A stretch of 64,000 nucleotides of DNA from QHXQ01 sp036389395 (GTDB lineage Bacteria; Acidobacteriota; Blastocatellia; Pyrinomonadales; Pyrinomonadaceae): contig DASVPY010000041.1 in the NCBI GenBank assembly GCA_036389395.1, forward strand, positions 35,796 through 99,795, written 5' to 3'. Every line of letters starts with the position of its first letter. Positions within the stretch are counted from its first letter, which is position 1. Under the pieces are notes generated by a model. It was given only the letters and a program-made list of their open reading frames with translations. It searched no databases and was not told the DNA's origin. The position numbers and the translations under genes are program-made. Shown in pieces: positions 22,035-31,759 of this stretch.

Positions 22035-22184
22035 GAAGGCGCGCCGGGCATGTCGTTGGCGGTGCACCCTGATGGGGTTCACGGCCACAGCATCCCACGG
22101 CCGGCGGGGGCCAGGCTCGGTTTATCAGTGCTGGTCGGACGAAAATCAAACCAATTTCCCACGGGAACATTTGAAAGGAGCATT

Positions 22185-22520
22185 ATGGCTACCAACATTC
22201 GACCGCTTCACGACCGCGTGATCGTCCGCCGGATCGAGGAAGGCGAGCAGGTGCGCGGCGGGATCATCATCCCCGACACCGCGAAGGAGAAGCCGCAGGA
22301 GGGCGAGGTCATCGCCGTCGGCGAGGGCAAGCGCAAGGACGACGGCACGCGCCAGTCTCTGGACGTGAAGGCGGGTGACCGCGTGCTGTTCGGCAAGTAC
22401 AGCGGCTCGGAGATCAAGATCGACGGCGAGGAGTTGCTGATCATGCGCGAGGACGAAATCCTCGGCGTCATCGAGCGCGCCGGCGCGGCCAGCGGCGGCA
22501 GCAAGAAGGGCAGCAAGTAG
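22185..22520 (+). CDS. groES: Co-chaperonin GroES
   Basis: The 10-kDa lid of the GroEL chaperonin. The 111 residues begin MATNIRPLHDRVIVRRIEE and include the mobile loop (about 17-35, EGEQVRGGIIIPDTAKEKP), then VGEG, VKAGDRVLFGKYSG and the closing DEILGVIE. The family is usually near 95 residues; the extra is a Gly/Ser/Lys tail (GAASGGSKKGSK). AAAGGAG sits 4 nt before the ATG. A longer upstream frame would run through the leader and is not used. It is the first gene of the CIRCE-regulated operon, with groEL 75 nt downstream. Confidence 0.97.
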   Translation: MATNIRPLHDRVIVRRIEEGEQVRGGIIIPDTAKEKPQEGEVIAVGEGKRKDDGTRQSLDVKAGDRVLFGKYSGSEIKIDGEELLIMREDEILGVIERAGAASGGSKKGSK

Positions 22521-22595
22521 TCTCTTAACAGACTTGGCTGCCCTTTCTTTCTGTCGGTCACAGTTTCAAGTATTCGAGAGGAGAGGAACAAAGCA

Positions 22596-24254
<1,659 letters not shown>

Positions 24255-24279
24255 CACGGCCCAGCCCGCTAGTCAGACA

Positions 24280-24323
24280 CGAAAAAGCGGCCGCGCTCAC
24301 ACACGAGCGCGGCCGCTTTTTCG
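24280..24323. terminator. Intrinsic terminator after groEL
   Basis: A perfect 19-bp stem (24280-24298 with 24305-24323) flanks a 6-nt loop and ends in TTTTTCG. The A run on the left side makes it usable in both directions, so it may also end the tRNA transcript on the minus strand. Confidence 0.88.
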
Positions 24324-24341
24324 TTCGTCGTCGTATCTGCA

Positions 24342-24413
24342 AGCGGGCGACGAGACTCGAACTCGCAACCCACAGCTTGGGAAGCTGTTGCGCTACCATT
24401 GCGCTACGCCCGC
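24342..24413 (-). tRNA. tRNA-Gly, anticodon CCC
   Basis: A 72-nt cloverleaf on the minus strand. The acceptor stem is GCGGGCG/CGCCCGC, the D arm GCGC...GCGC contains AATGGTA, and the anticodon stem ACAGC/GCTGT encloses loop TTCCCAA (anticodon CCC, reading GGG). The variable loop is GGGTT and the T arm is GCGAG/CTCGT with TTCGAGT. Discriminator base T fits tRNA-Gly. CCA is not encoded. Confidence 0.96.
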
Positions 24414-24441
24414 TGACCGCAAAGAACCGAACGGCAGCGTC

Positions 24442-24471
24442 AAGATACTCAAGCGGCGTCGGCCCTGTCAA
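24442..24471 (-). promoter_or_regulatory. Sigma70 promoter of tRNA-Gly
   Basis: Minus strand TTGACA (24466-24471), an 18-nt spacer and TATCTT (24442-24447). The -10 ends 28 nt before the tRNA 5' end. It overlaps the 3' end region just upstream of the GH1 gene stop (24484). Confidence 0.65.
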
Positions 24472-24483
24472 ATCCGCTTCCGC

Positions 24484-25869
24484 TCAAGCGCCGTCGCGGG
24501 GCGGCTCCTGCGCTTGGAGGACGAGGGGCGCGTCGCCGGCCGGCACTTCGTGCATGTGCGCGGCGGCGGCGGGCGTCCGGCGGGCGTGCGCGAGCGCCGC
24601 CGGGTCGAGCGGGCCGACCGACTCGGCCGGGTTCTGTATGTAGGCGCAATACTGTTCGACGAGCGGCGTCGGCTGCCAGCGCCCGCCCGCGCGCTTCTCG
24701 TCGAGTACCCACAGGCCCAACTCGATCCGGTATTGCTCGGCGGGGCCCGTGCCGTGGCGGTAGCGCCAGTCGATCATGGTGAACATCGGGAACCAGGTGT
24801 AGCCGAGCACGGGCACGCGCTGGCTGCGCAGGTACTTGACGGCCTCGACCGAAGACTTCAACCAGCGGGCGCGCAACTCCTCCGCGCCGAACGCGCTCGT
24901 CTCCGTGATCATGAGCGGCACGCGGTAACGCTGGTAGTAGTCGTTGATGAGCGCGGCGAAGCCCACGCCGTCCTCCTCGTGCGTGCGGTAGGCGAGCCGC
25001 CCGCGCCCGTCCACGTAGAGGTGTTGCGTAGACCACTGCGGGTAGAAGTTCAGCCCCATCACGTCGAGCGTGATGTGGTTGCGCGTCAACTCGGCCAACG
25101 CGTCGGGCAGCGCGCCGCTGCGGAGCAGCCAGGTGTAGAGCGGGTGGTCGGGCGTGACCTGGCCCGTGATGAGATCGTAGGCGAGGTAGCCGCGCCGCTG
25201 CTCCTCGATGGCGAGCGCCTCCAAATCCTGCCGGATCGCGCGACTGAGGCCCGCCGCCTCGACGTGTACCATGACGGCGTCGGGGTCAACCTCCTTGAGC
25301 GCGTTGACCGTCGCCACGATGCCGCGCGCCAGTTGCAGCATGACGCGGATGTAGCCCTGGTCGCCGCGCAGGTAGGGCGGCCACAAGCCGCGCTTGCCGC
25401 ACATCAGCGCGTTGACGAGCGGCTCGTTCAGCGGCGTGTACCAGCGCACGAGGTCTTTGTAGCGGCGGGCGAAGGCGGCGGCGTAAGCCGCGACCGACTT
25501 GACGTAGTCCTTGCCGACGAACTCGCGCTTGAGCCAGAACGGGCAGCCGTAGTGCATTAGGTCAATGATCGGCGTGATGCCCAGTTCGCCGACCATGTAG
25601 GGCAGCACGGCGTCCGTCCAAGACCAGTCGAACTCGCCGGGCAGCGGCTCGACGCGATACCACGGCACGCCCCAGCGCAAGGCTCGCACGCCCAGCGCGC
25701 GGGCCAGCGCGAGGTCTGCGCGCCAGTGCTCGTAGTGGCCCACCAACTGGTACTCGTCGAGCGCGCGATGCCCCTGTCGCGTCTGCGGCACGAACGTGTC
25801 TTCGATGCCGCTCGCCCAGATGAAATCCTCCGCGCGCGGCCCCAACACCAGTTCAGTCATAAGAACCAT
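24484..25869 (-). CDS. Glycoside hydrolase family 1 (beta-glucosidase-like)
   Basis: A retaining beta-glycosidase of the GH1 TIM-barrel type, 461 residues, no signal peptide, so probably cytoplasmic. The acid/base Glu149 is in TPLNEP and the nucleophile Glu323 in ITETS (usual form ITENG). Other GH1-like parts are HYEHWRADLALARALGVRALRWGVPW and LGYTWFPMFTMIDW. The C-terminus is atypical. The substrate cannot be fixed; a beta-glucoside or beta-galactoside is likely. Two in-frame ATGs (25869, 25860) are possible starts. A longer frame would run through palindrome R4 and is rejected. The GH43 gene is upstream on the same strand, so oligosaccharide use is a plausible shared role. Confidence 0.82.
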   Translation of the reverse strand: MVLMTELVLGPRAEDFIWASGIEDTFVPQTRQGHRALDEYQLVGHYEHWRADLALARALGVRALRWGVPWYRVEPLPGEFDWSWTDAVLPYMVGELGITPIIDLMHYGCPFWLKREFVGKDYVKSVAAYAAAFARRYKDLVRWYTPLNEPLVNALMCGKRGLWPPYLRGDQGYIRVMLQLARGIVATVNALKEVDPDAVMVHVEAAGLSRAIRQDLEALAIEEQRRGYLAYDLITGQVTPDHPLYTWLLRSGALPDALAELTRNHITLDVMGLNFYPQWSTQHLYVDGRGRLAYRTHEEDGVGFAALINDYYQRYRVPLMITETSAFGAEELRARWLKSSVEAVKYLRSQRVPVLGYTWFPMFTMIDWRYRHGTGPAEQYRIELGLWVLDEKRAGGRWQPTPLVEQYCAYIQNPAESVGPLDPAALAHARRTPAAAAHMHEVPAGDAPLVLQAQEPPRDGA

Positions 25870-25874
25870 GACAC

Positions 25875-25946
25875 GTGACGGGTGACAGGTGACAGGTGAC
25901 AGGAAAGAGCGCTCTTTCCTGTCACCTGTCACCTGTCACCCGTCAC
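25875..25946. repeat. Foldback repeat R4, perfect 72-nt palindrome, word GACAGGT
   Basis: Two 36-nt arms (25875-25910 and 25911-25946) are exact reverse complements with no loop. Each arm is made of GTGACGG/GTGACAG 7-mers plus AAAGAGC at the centre. The right arm overlaps the last 11 nt of the GH43 gene and supplies its TGA stop. The left arm ends 5 nt from the GH1 start. Confidence 0.9.
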
Positions 25947-28008
25947 GGCTTTCTATCTCCGTCAGGCGCACCATGTCGCAGGCTAAGAGCGAGCCGTGCG
26001 CGTAGAGGGCGACGCGGGTCGCGCGCGTGGGCGCGGGCCAGTCGCCGAGCGTCTCGGCTTCGTGGCGCAGGTGCAGGCGGTCGCCTGCGCGGCGCACGCG
26101 GAACTGCTGCGGCACGTTCGGGTCGAACGTCTCCGGCAGCGCGAACTCGCGCCGCTCGGCCGCGCCCTCGGTCGCGACGAGCGCCCAGCCGCCGCCCGCG
26201 CCGCGCTCGACGGTCAACAGCGGCCCCGTGTCCGCGCCCGCGCCGTAAGCCGGGTAGAAGCCGGCGCGCCCGCCCGCCGCCTCGCCTTCGAGCCGCAGGT
26301 TGACGACCAGCTCGTAAGCGTCGAGCGGCGCGCCTTTCGCGAGCACGTGCGGCCCTGCGAGCGCCGCGGGCGACTTCAATTCCCCGCCCTCGACGCGCCA
26401 GGACTTGTCGCCCGCTGCGACTTGCCAGCCGCGCGCCGCCCAGTCGGTCTGCTCGAACAGGTCTTCCCAGCCGACGGTGAACGCGAACGCGGCGAAGCTA
26501 GCTCGTGCGCGCTCGGCGCAGAGCGCGAGGCGCGTGACGGCGACGGGCGCGTGCCCCTGCCAACGCACCAGCCCCTCGTCCAACTCAAGCTTCAGGAACG
26601 TCTGATCGACTTCGACACGCAGCGTGTGCCAAGCAGCCGGCGCGAACTCCGCGGGCAGCGCGAAGGACTCGGCCGCAGACAACGCGAAAGACTCGGCCGC
26701 GCGCGCCGCGCCGTCGCCCCGCCAAGATAGCACGGCGCGCTCCGTTTCCGGCACAAACAGAAAACGGCCCAACACGCCGCCCGCGCCCTCGAAGCTCACC
26801 CCGCACCCGCCACCCGCGCCAGTAGCAACGCTCTCATCAACGGTCGCGCCGTCCGCTTCGGCGCGGCCGAGTGCGCGCAGGCTGAACTCGGCGAGAAAAC
26901 TTTCGGCCGAGATCGCACACACGGCTTCGGCCACACCGTCGGCGTCGTCCTGTCGCACCTCGCCCGCGGCGACAGACCAGCGCCCGCCGCGCGGCGTCCA
27001 GGCGTCGCCTAAGCCGTCGGCGCGGGCTTCGTCGAAGTGGTCGGCGAAGGTCGGGGCGTTGGGCGCGGGCTGCGGCGTGGTCGTCGGGCCGAGCACGGTC
27101 ATGCGCTCGCCGACGAAATCGAGCGGGTCTATGGCGAGCACGCGCCCCACGCCCTCGCGCCAGCGGTGGTAGACGCAGAAGAGTTGCCGGTTGTCGGGCC
27201 CGCGCACGACCGAGTTGTGACCGGGGCCGATCACTTGGCCCGGTATCGTCCGCAGGATCGGCAACACGCGTTGGCCGTCGGCCGTCTGCCTCCACTCGTC
27301 GGCGCACTCGACCGACTCGCTGACGGCGTAGCTCACGCCGTAGGTCAGGTTCTGCCAGTTGCCGCCGCTGAACATCTGGTAGAGCCGCCCCTTGTGTGCG
27401 AGCACGAACGGGCCTTCGACCGTGTGCCAGCGCACGCCGCCCTTCTCGACGCGGTGCGGGTCGTAGACCTGCCAGTCGTAGCGCGCGCGCGTGACGGGGC
27501 GGGCCTCGCCCGCGAGCGTGAAGTCGTCGAGCAGGCGGTCGCGCACAGTGCCCGTGCCGATGTGCGTGTGCGTCAGGAAGTCGGTCGCGTAGAAGAGCCA
27601 GCGCGTGCCGTCCGGCGCGGCGTAGACGTGCGGGTCAATGGCGAACTCCGCGTGCGTCAACTGATGCCCCGTGTCCTCGAACGGCCCGGCCGGGTGATCG
27701 GCGACGGCGACGCGTATGTGCATCAGCTTCTCGTTGCCGACGCTGTAGTACATGAGGAAGCGGCCCTGTCGGTAGACGACCTCCGGGGCCCAGTAGCAGG
27801 GGTGCGCGCCGGGCAGCGGCGCGAGCGCGCCCGCGAGTTCTTCCCAGCGGACGAGGTCGCGCGAGCGCATGACGCCGAAGGCGCGGCCGTCGCGCCAGAA
27901 GCTCGTGCAGTAGGCCCAATACTCGCCGCGGAACTTCAGGACGTATGGGTCTGGAAAGTCCCGGTCGTAGACCGGGTTGAGGTAGGCGTCGCCGCCCGCT
28001 CTCTGCAT
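25936..28008 (-). CDS. Glycoside hydrolase family 43 with C-terminal LamG-like region
   Basis: A 690-residue enzyme. The N-terminal five-bladed propeller (about 1-330) carries the three GH43 acidic residues: the base Asp20 in RDFPDPYV, the pKa-modulating Asp in IDPHVY (about 143) and the acid Glu in VEGPFV (about 205). The last 350 residues form one or two beta-sandwich regions of the concanavalin/DUF1349 type (APTFADHFDEARADGLGDAW, SLRALGRAEADG). GH43 members act on arabinan, xylan side chains or galactan; the target is open. No signal peptide is visible. The ATG at 28008 is a clean start. The stop lies in palindrome R4, followed by the GH1 gene. Confidence 0.85.
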   Translation of the reverse strand: MQRAGGDAYLNPVYDRDFPDPYVLKFRGEYWAYCTSFWRDGRAFGVMRSRDLVRWEELAGALAPLPGAHPCYWAPEVVYRQGRFLMYYSVGNEKLMHIRVAVADHPAGPFEDTGHQLTHAEFAIDPHVYAAPDGTRWLFYATDFLTHTHIGTGTVRDRLLDDFTLAGEARPVTRARYDWQVYDPHRVEKGGVRWHTVEGPFVLAHKGRLYQMFSGGNWQNLTYGVSYAVSESVECADEWRQTADGQRVLPILRTIPGQVIGPGHNSVVRGPDNRQLFCVYHRWREGVGRVLAIDPLDFVGERMTVLGPTTTPQPAPNAPTFADHFDEARADGLGDAWTPRGGRWSVAAGEVRQDDADGVAEAVCAISAESFLAEFSLRALGRAEADGATVDESVATGAGGGCGVSFEGAGGVLGRFLFVPETERAVLSWRGDGAARAAESFALSAAESFALPAEFAPAAWHTLRVEVDQTFLKLELDEGLVRWQGHAPVAVTRLALCAERARASFAAFAFTVGWEDLFEQTDWAARGWQVAAGDKSWRVEGGELKSPAALAGPHVLAKGAPLDAYELVVNLRLEGEAAGGRAGFYPAYGAGADTGPLLTVERGAGGGWALVATEGAAERREFALPETFDPNVPQQFRVRRAGDRLHLRHEAETLGDWPAPTRATRVALYAHGSLLACDMVRLTEIESRDG

Positions 28009-28248
28009 GTCGCCTGTGCCCGCCTTGTCCCGGCTCGTTAAAGCGTCTGTGATTCTGCGCCAACGGACGGGGTTGTGTCTATCGGCGGAAGGCCACTTTC
28101 TTTATCGGCGGCTTGAAACAAAAGCGGCCCCACCCCCTCCGCGGGCCGCCGTAAGACGCGGAGACGGCTACACTATTCAGGCGCGCGCGCTTGGTCTAAA
28201 CTAGGCGCACGCGGCCCCGACAACACGACGGAAGGCGAACCCAAATTC

Positions 28249-28578
28249 ATGGCTTACTACGAAGAGGACGATCTGAGTCGCTTCGGCGAGATCGGCAAGC
28301 ACCGCCCGGAACTGTTCGAGAAGTTCATGGCCTGGTATCAGGCGTGCCAGGAGGAGGGCGCGCTCAGTAAACGCGAGAAGGCGCTCATCGGCCTCGCCGT
28401 CGCGCACGCGCTCCAATGCCCCTACTGCATAGACGCCTACGCGCAGAGCTGCCTTGAGAACGGCTCGAACCTCGAACAGATGACCGAGGCCATCCACATG
28501 GCCTCGGCCCTGCGCGGCGGCGCGGCCCTCATCCACGGCCTACAAGCGCACAACTCGGTCAACAAAGTCACGATGTAA
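28249..28578 (+). CDS. Arsenosugar biosynthesis-associated peroxidase-like (CMD/AhpD fold) protein
   Basis: A 109-residue alpha-helical protein of the carboxymuconolactone decarboxylase/AhpD superfamily. The redox-active pair Cys57-Cys60 is in LQCPYCIDAYAQSC, where the following His of AhpD is replaced. The opening YYEEDDLSRFGEIGKHRPELFEKFMAWY is typical of the subgroup found next to arsS. It lies 34 nt upstream of arsS, so the pair is probably an operon. It is assumed to be a redox partner or protective enzyme in arsenosugar synthesis; its biochemical activity is not established. Confidence 0.85.
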   Translation: MAYYEEDDLSRFGEIGKHRPELFEKFMAWYQACQEEGALSKREKALIGLAVAHALQCPYCIDAYAQSCLENGSNLEQMTEAIHMASALRGGAALIHGLQAHNSVNKVTM

Positions 28579-28612
28579 CGAAAGTCAAGACTTAACGTAA
28601 GGTCACGACGCA

Positions 28613-29614
28613 ATGCCGCAAGAGTTGCCCGTCCTGCCGACACAAGCGCGCGCGCCCGTCGCGTTCGACGCGACGCTCGCCGCGCACGGCCTGACGTTGC
28701 GCGCCGCCGCGGTCGAGACCCTGCAAGTCAACGTCGGCAAACGCTGCAACCAGGCCTGCAAGCACTGCCACGTGGACGCCGGCCCCGCGCGCACGGAGAT
28801 GATGACGCGCGCGACGGCCGAGCAGTGCGTCGCGGCCATCAAACGCTTCTCCATCCCCACGCTCGACATCACGGGCGGCGCGCCGGAACTCAACCCCTCG
28901 TTCCGCTACCTCGTCACGGCGGCGCGCGCCCTCGGCACACACGTCATGGTGCGCCACAACCTGACCGTCATGTTCGAGCCGGGCCAGACAGACCTGCCCG
29001 ACTTCTTCCGCGCACGCCAAGTCGAAGTCGTCTCCTCGCTCCCCTACTTCCTCGCCGAGCAGACGGACGCCCAACGCGGCCGCGGCGTCTTCGAGAAATC
29101 CGTCGCGGCCATGCGCCGCCTGAACGCCGCCGGCTACGGCCAACCCGACAGCGGTCTCCTACTGAACCTCGTCTACAACCCCGTCGGCGCGTACCTGCCG
29201 CCCCCGCAAGCGGCCATCGAGGCGGACTTCCGCCGCGAACTGCGCGCGCGCCACGGGCTGACCTTCAACCACCTCTACACGATCACCAACATGCCCATCC
29301 GCCGCTTCCTCGACTACCTCCGCCGCTCCGGCAACGAAACCCGCTACATGCGCAAGCTCGTCGAAGCCTTCAACCCCGCCACCGTCCCCGCCCTCATGTG
29401 CCGCACCCTCGTCAGCGTGGACTGGACAGGCCGCCTCTACGACTGCGACTTCAACCAAATGCTCGACCTCGCCGTTGACGACTCACTGCCCCAAACCATC
29501 GCCGACTTCGATCCCGACAAACTCGCCCAACGCCCCATCGCCACCGGCCCACACTGCTACGGCTGCACCGCCGGCACAGGCTCAAGCTGCGGCGGCGCGG
29601 TCGTCGCAGAATAG
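28613..29614 (+). CDS. arsS: Arsenosugar biosynthesis radical SAM protein ArsS
   Basis: A radical SAM enzyme of 333 residues. Cys45, Cys49 and Cys52 in VGKRCNQACKHCHVDAGP bind the 4Fe-4S cluster. LDITGGAPELNP is the GGE-type SAM region. The family's C-terminal domain has YDCDFNQMLDL and a Cys-rich end HCYGCTAGTGSSCGG that probably holds a second cluster. ArsS is thought to join the 5'-deoxyadenosyl group to dimethylarsenite, giving the arsenosugar precursor. The methyltransferase ArsM that makes the substrate is not in the window. Confidence 0.92.
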   Translation: MPQELPVLPTQARAPVAFDATLAAHGLTLRAAAVETLQVNVGKRCNQACKHCHVDAGPARTEMMTRATAEQCVAAIKRFSIPTLDITGGAPELNPSFRYLVTAARALGTHVMVRHNLTVMFEPGQTDLPDFFRARQVEVVSSLPYFLAEQTDAQRGRGVFEKSVAAMRRLNAAGYGQPDSGLLLNLVYNPVGAYLPPPQAAIEADFRRELRARHGLTFNHLYTITNMPIRRFLDYLRRSGNETRYMRKLVEAFNPATVPALMCRTLVSVDWTGRLYDCDFNQMLDLAVDDSLPQTIADFDPDKLAQRPIATGPHCYGCTAGTGSSCGGAVVAE

Positions 29615-29655
29615 AATGCATGGCGCACTCCATCATCTATACTTGAGGTAACGCA

Positions 29656-29889
29656 ATGAGCACGTGGCGACGCGCGCATCTTGACGACACGGTGACGGTC
29701 TTGGCCATTCCTGACAATCATCGGTTTTTCGTCTGCCTGCGCGAGCCGCCGGGCGAGAGCCGGGGGCCGATTGAGTTCTACCGCTGGAAGCTGAAGGAGG
29801 CGCAGCAGGCGGGCGACCGGCTCGTGCAGGCCTACTACCCGCACGTCTGCGACGAGAGCCGCTGCGGCGCGTGGCGGCAGACGGAGTGA
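29656..29889 (+). CDS. Small hypothetical protein, 77 aa
   Basis: Not recognised. The sequence is polar with aromatic residues (NHRFFVCLREPPGES, IEFYRWKLKEAQQAGDRLVQAYYPHVC) and two cysteines near the end (HVCDESRC). No signal or membrane segment. TGAGGTAA 5 nt upstream of the ATG is a good ribosome site, which supports a real gene. It follows arsS by 41 nt on the same strand and may be part of the same transcript. Confidence 0.6.
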   Translation: MSTWRRAHLDDTVTVLAIPDNHRFFVCLREPPGESRGPIEFYRWKLKEAQQAGDRLVQAYYPHVCDESRCGAWRQTE

Positions 29890-29926
29890 CGGCGTCGGGA
29901 CTTGTCAACGCGCGCGGCTTCTGCCT

Positions 29927-31429
29927 TCAACGTCGCCAGGCGAAGTAGCGCCCGAGCCAACTCTTGTACGGCGCGAGGCGGGCGAGGGTGGCGTCGAGGG
30001 CGGCGCGTTGTGTGACCTGCGTAAGCGTGGGGTAGGCGTGGATCATGCCGCCGAGGGCGGAGGCAGGCAGGCGTTGCTTCATGGCGAGAACGATCTCGTG
30101 GATCAACTCGCCCGCGTGCGGGCCGACCAGGTGTGCGCCGACGAGTTCGTCTCTGCGACCCGCGCAGACGAGTTTGCAGAAGCCCTTGGTCGTGCCCTCG
30201 GCTTGTGCGCGGTCGTTGTCGGCGAACGGGGCGCGGTAGACGCGCACGCGCTCTTGGCCGTAACGCGCGCGCGCCTCGCGCTCGGTTAGCCCGACGCGGG
30301 CCACTTCCGGGTCGGTGAAGACGGCCCAGGGGACGACGCGGAAGTCCGCGCGCTGGCGGACGGGCCAAGGGAAGAGGGCGTTGCGGACGACAAGCGCGGC
30401 CTCGTAAGCGGCCGCGTGCGTGAGTTGGAAGTGGCCGGTCACGTCGCCCGCGGCGTAGACGTGGCGCGCGCTGGTGCGCAGGTAAGCGTCGGTGTGGACG
30501 CGCCCGGCGTCGTAGCGCACGCCCGCGGCTTCGAGGTTCAAGCCTTCCGTGTTGGCCCCGCGCCCGGCGGCGACGAGTATCTCGGCGCAGGTCAACTCGC
30601 GGCGCGCGCCGTCGTGCTCGACCGTCAGCGTCCTGCGCCCCTCGGCCGTGCGCGCGGCGGCGACGGCTTTCGCGCGCAGCAACACCTCGACGCCTTCGGC
30701 GCGCAACGCGTCGGCGATGAAGGCTGAGACCTCTTCGTCCTCCTTCGGCAGCAGCCGTTCCTCTAACTCGACGACGGTCACGCGACTGCCCAGGCGTGCG
30801 AACGCCTGGCCGAGTTCCAGCCCCACGGGCCCGCCGCCGAGCACGACGAGCGCGCGCGGCAGCGTCCGCAACTCGAAGACCTGCTCGTTCGTGACGAAGC
30901 CCGCCGCTTCGAGACCCGGCACGGGCGGCACGGCCGGGCGCGAGCCTGTGCTGAGGCAGAAGCGGCGCGCGCGCAGGACGCGCTTCTCCGCGCCGCCGTC
31001 CGATGTCGGCGTGATCTCGATCTCGTGCGGCGTGCGGAAGCGCGGCGTGCCGAAGATGACCTCGACGCCTTCGGCGCGGAAGACTTCGGGCGCGTCGTGC
31101 GCGCCCACGGTCTCGACGACGCGGCGGACGCGCGCCGCCACGCCCGCGTAGCCTTCGTCGGCGAACGCCCAGGCGCGCGGCGCGAAGCCGAACGACGCGG
31201 CGCGGCGCGTCTCGTGCGCGAAGCGCGCCGCCGCGATGAGCGCCTTCGACGGCACGCAGCCCGTGTACAGGCAGTCGCCGCCCAGCGCGCGGCGCTCGAC
31301 GAGCGCGACGCGCGCGCCCAGCTTCGCCGCGCCCACCGCCGCGACCAGCCCCGCCGAGCCGCCGCCAATCACGATGAGATCGTAGCTGGCCGCCGCGACC
31401 CGCAGTTCGTCTCCGCCCGTTCGCTTCAC
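29927..31429 (-). CDS. Pyridine nucleotide-disulfide oxidoreductase, mercuric-reductase-like
   Basis: A 500-residue FAD/NAD(P)H enzyme of the dihydrolipoamide dehydrogenase/MerA group. It shows the FAD motif GGGSAG (22-27), the redox disulfide Cys53-Cys58 in GGDCLYTGCVPSK, the NAD(P) motif VVLGGGPVGLELG, and the interface region HLVGPHAGELIHEIVLAMK with HAYPTLTQ. It lacks the N-terminal HMA domain and C-terminal Cys pair of true MerA, so mercury reduction is unlikely. The GTG start at 31429 overlaps the TGA of the upstream zinc-ribbon gene (GTGA), which suggests translational coupling. Such enzymes often occur near arsS; the electron acceptor is unknown. Confidence 0.85.
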   Translation of the reverse strand: MKRTGGDELRVAAASYDLIVIGGGSAGLVAAVGAAKLGARVALVERRALGGDCLYTGCVPSKALIAAARFAHETRRAASFGFAPRAWAFADEGYAGVAARVRRVVETVGAHDAPEVFRAEGVEVIFGTPRFRTPHEIEITPTSDGGAEKRVLRARRFCLSTGSRPAVPPVPGLEAAGFVTNEQVFELRTLPRALVVLGGGPVGLELGQAFARLGSRVTVVELEERLLPKEDEEVSAFIADALRAEGVEVLLRAKAVAAARTAEGRRTLTVEHDGARRELTCAEILVAAGRGANTEGLNLEAAGVRYDAGRVHTDAYLRTSARHVYAAGDVTGHFQLTHAAAYEAALVVRNALFPWPVRQRADFRVVPWAVFTDPEVARVGLTEREARARYGQERVRVYRAPFADNDRAQAEGTTKGFCKLVCAGRRDELVGAHLVGPHAGELIHEIVLAMKQRLPASALGGMIHAYPTLTQVTQRAALDATLARLAPYKSWLGRYFAWRR

Positions 31430-31608
31430 GCGGCCGGGCGCGTCTGCGTCTCGCCGCACTTGGGGCACGTGTGCGCCTCTAAGACGGCCGCCAACTCCGG
31501 GTCGTCCGCGTCGGCGCTGTCCGCCACCGCGCCCTGATCGATCTTGTCCGCGTGGTGGTTCATCGCCACGCCGCAGACCGGACACATCATCGGCTCTCTG
31601 TCAGGCAT
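31426..31608 (-). CDS. Small zinc-ribbon protein, 60 aa
   Basis: A short acidic protein with two CxxC knuckles: Cys9/Cys12 in MMCPVCGVAMNHH and Cys48/Cys51 in HTCPKCGETQ. They probably bind one zinc or iron. The two His before the linker (MNHHADK) are reminiscent of metal-site proteins. Its TGA overlaps the GTG start of the oxidoreductase. No family name is certain; it may be an electron or metal carrier for that enzyme. Confidence 0.75.
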   Translation of the reverse strand: MPDREPMMCPVCGVAMNHHADKIDQGAVADSADADDPELAAVLEAHTCPKCGETQTRPAA

Positions 31609-31632
31609 AAGACCTCCGAAAAGCTGTGCTTC

Positions 31633-31759
31633 GTTAATGGTTAGTGGTTAGTGGTTAACTGTTAGTTGCCAGTTGAGCGTTAGCTGTGCTCTTCGGGCGG
31701 CACGGGCCACTGTCGAAACAAGCACCACTAACAACTAACAATTAACCACTAACCACTAT
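31633..31759. repeat. Foldback repeat R5, 7-nt word GTTAGTG
   Basis: The left arm (31633-31690) has GGTTAGT words and the right arm (about 31719-31758) carries ACTAACA/CCACTAA words, with about 30 nt between. It begins at the stop codon of the FMN reductase (31759-31761) and ends 24 nt upstream of the zinc-ribbon gene start. Confidence 0.75.

Noticed and set aside
29927..31429. Mercuric reductase (merA)
   Set aside because: No HMA domain and no C-terminal Cys pair; only the general disulfide oxidoreductase fold is supported.
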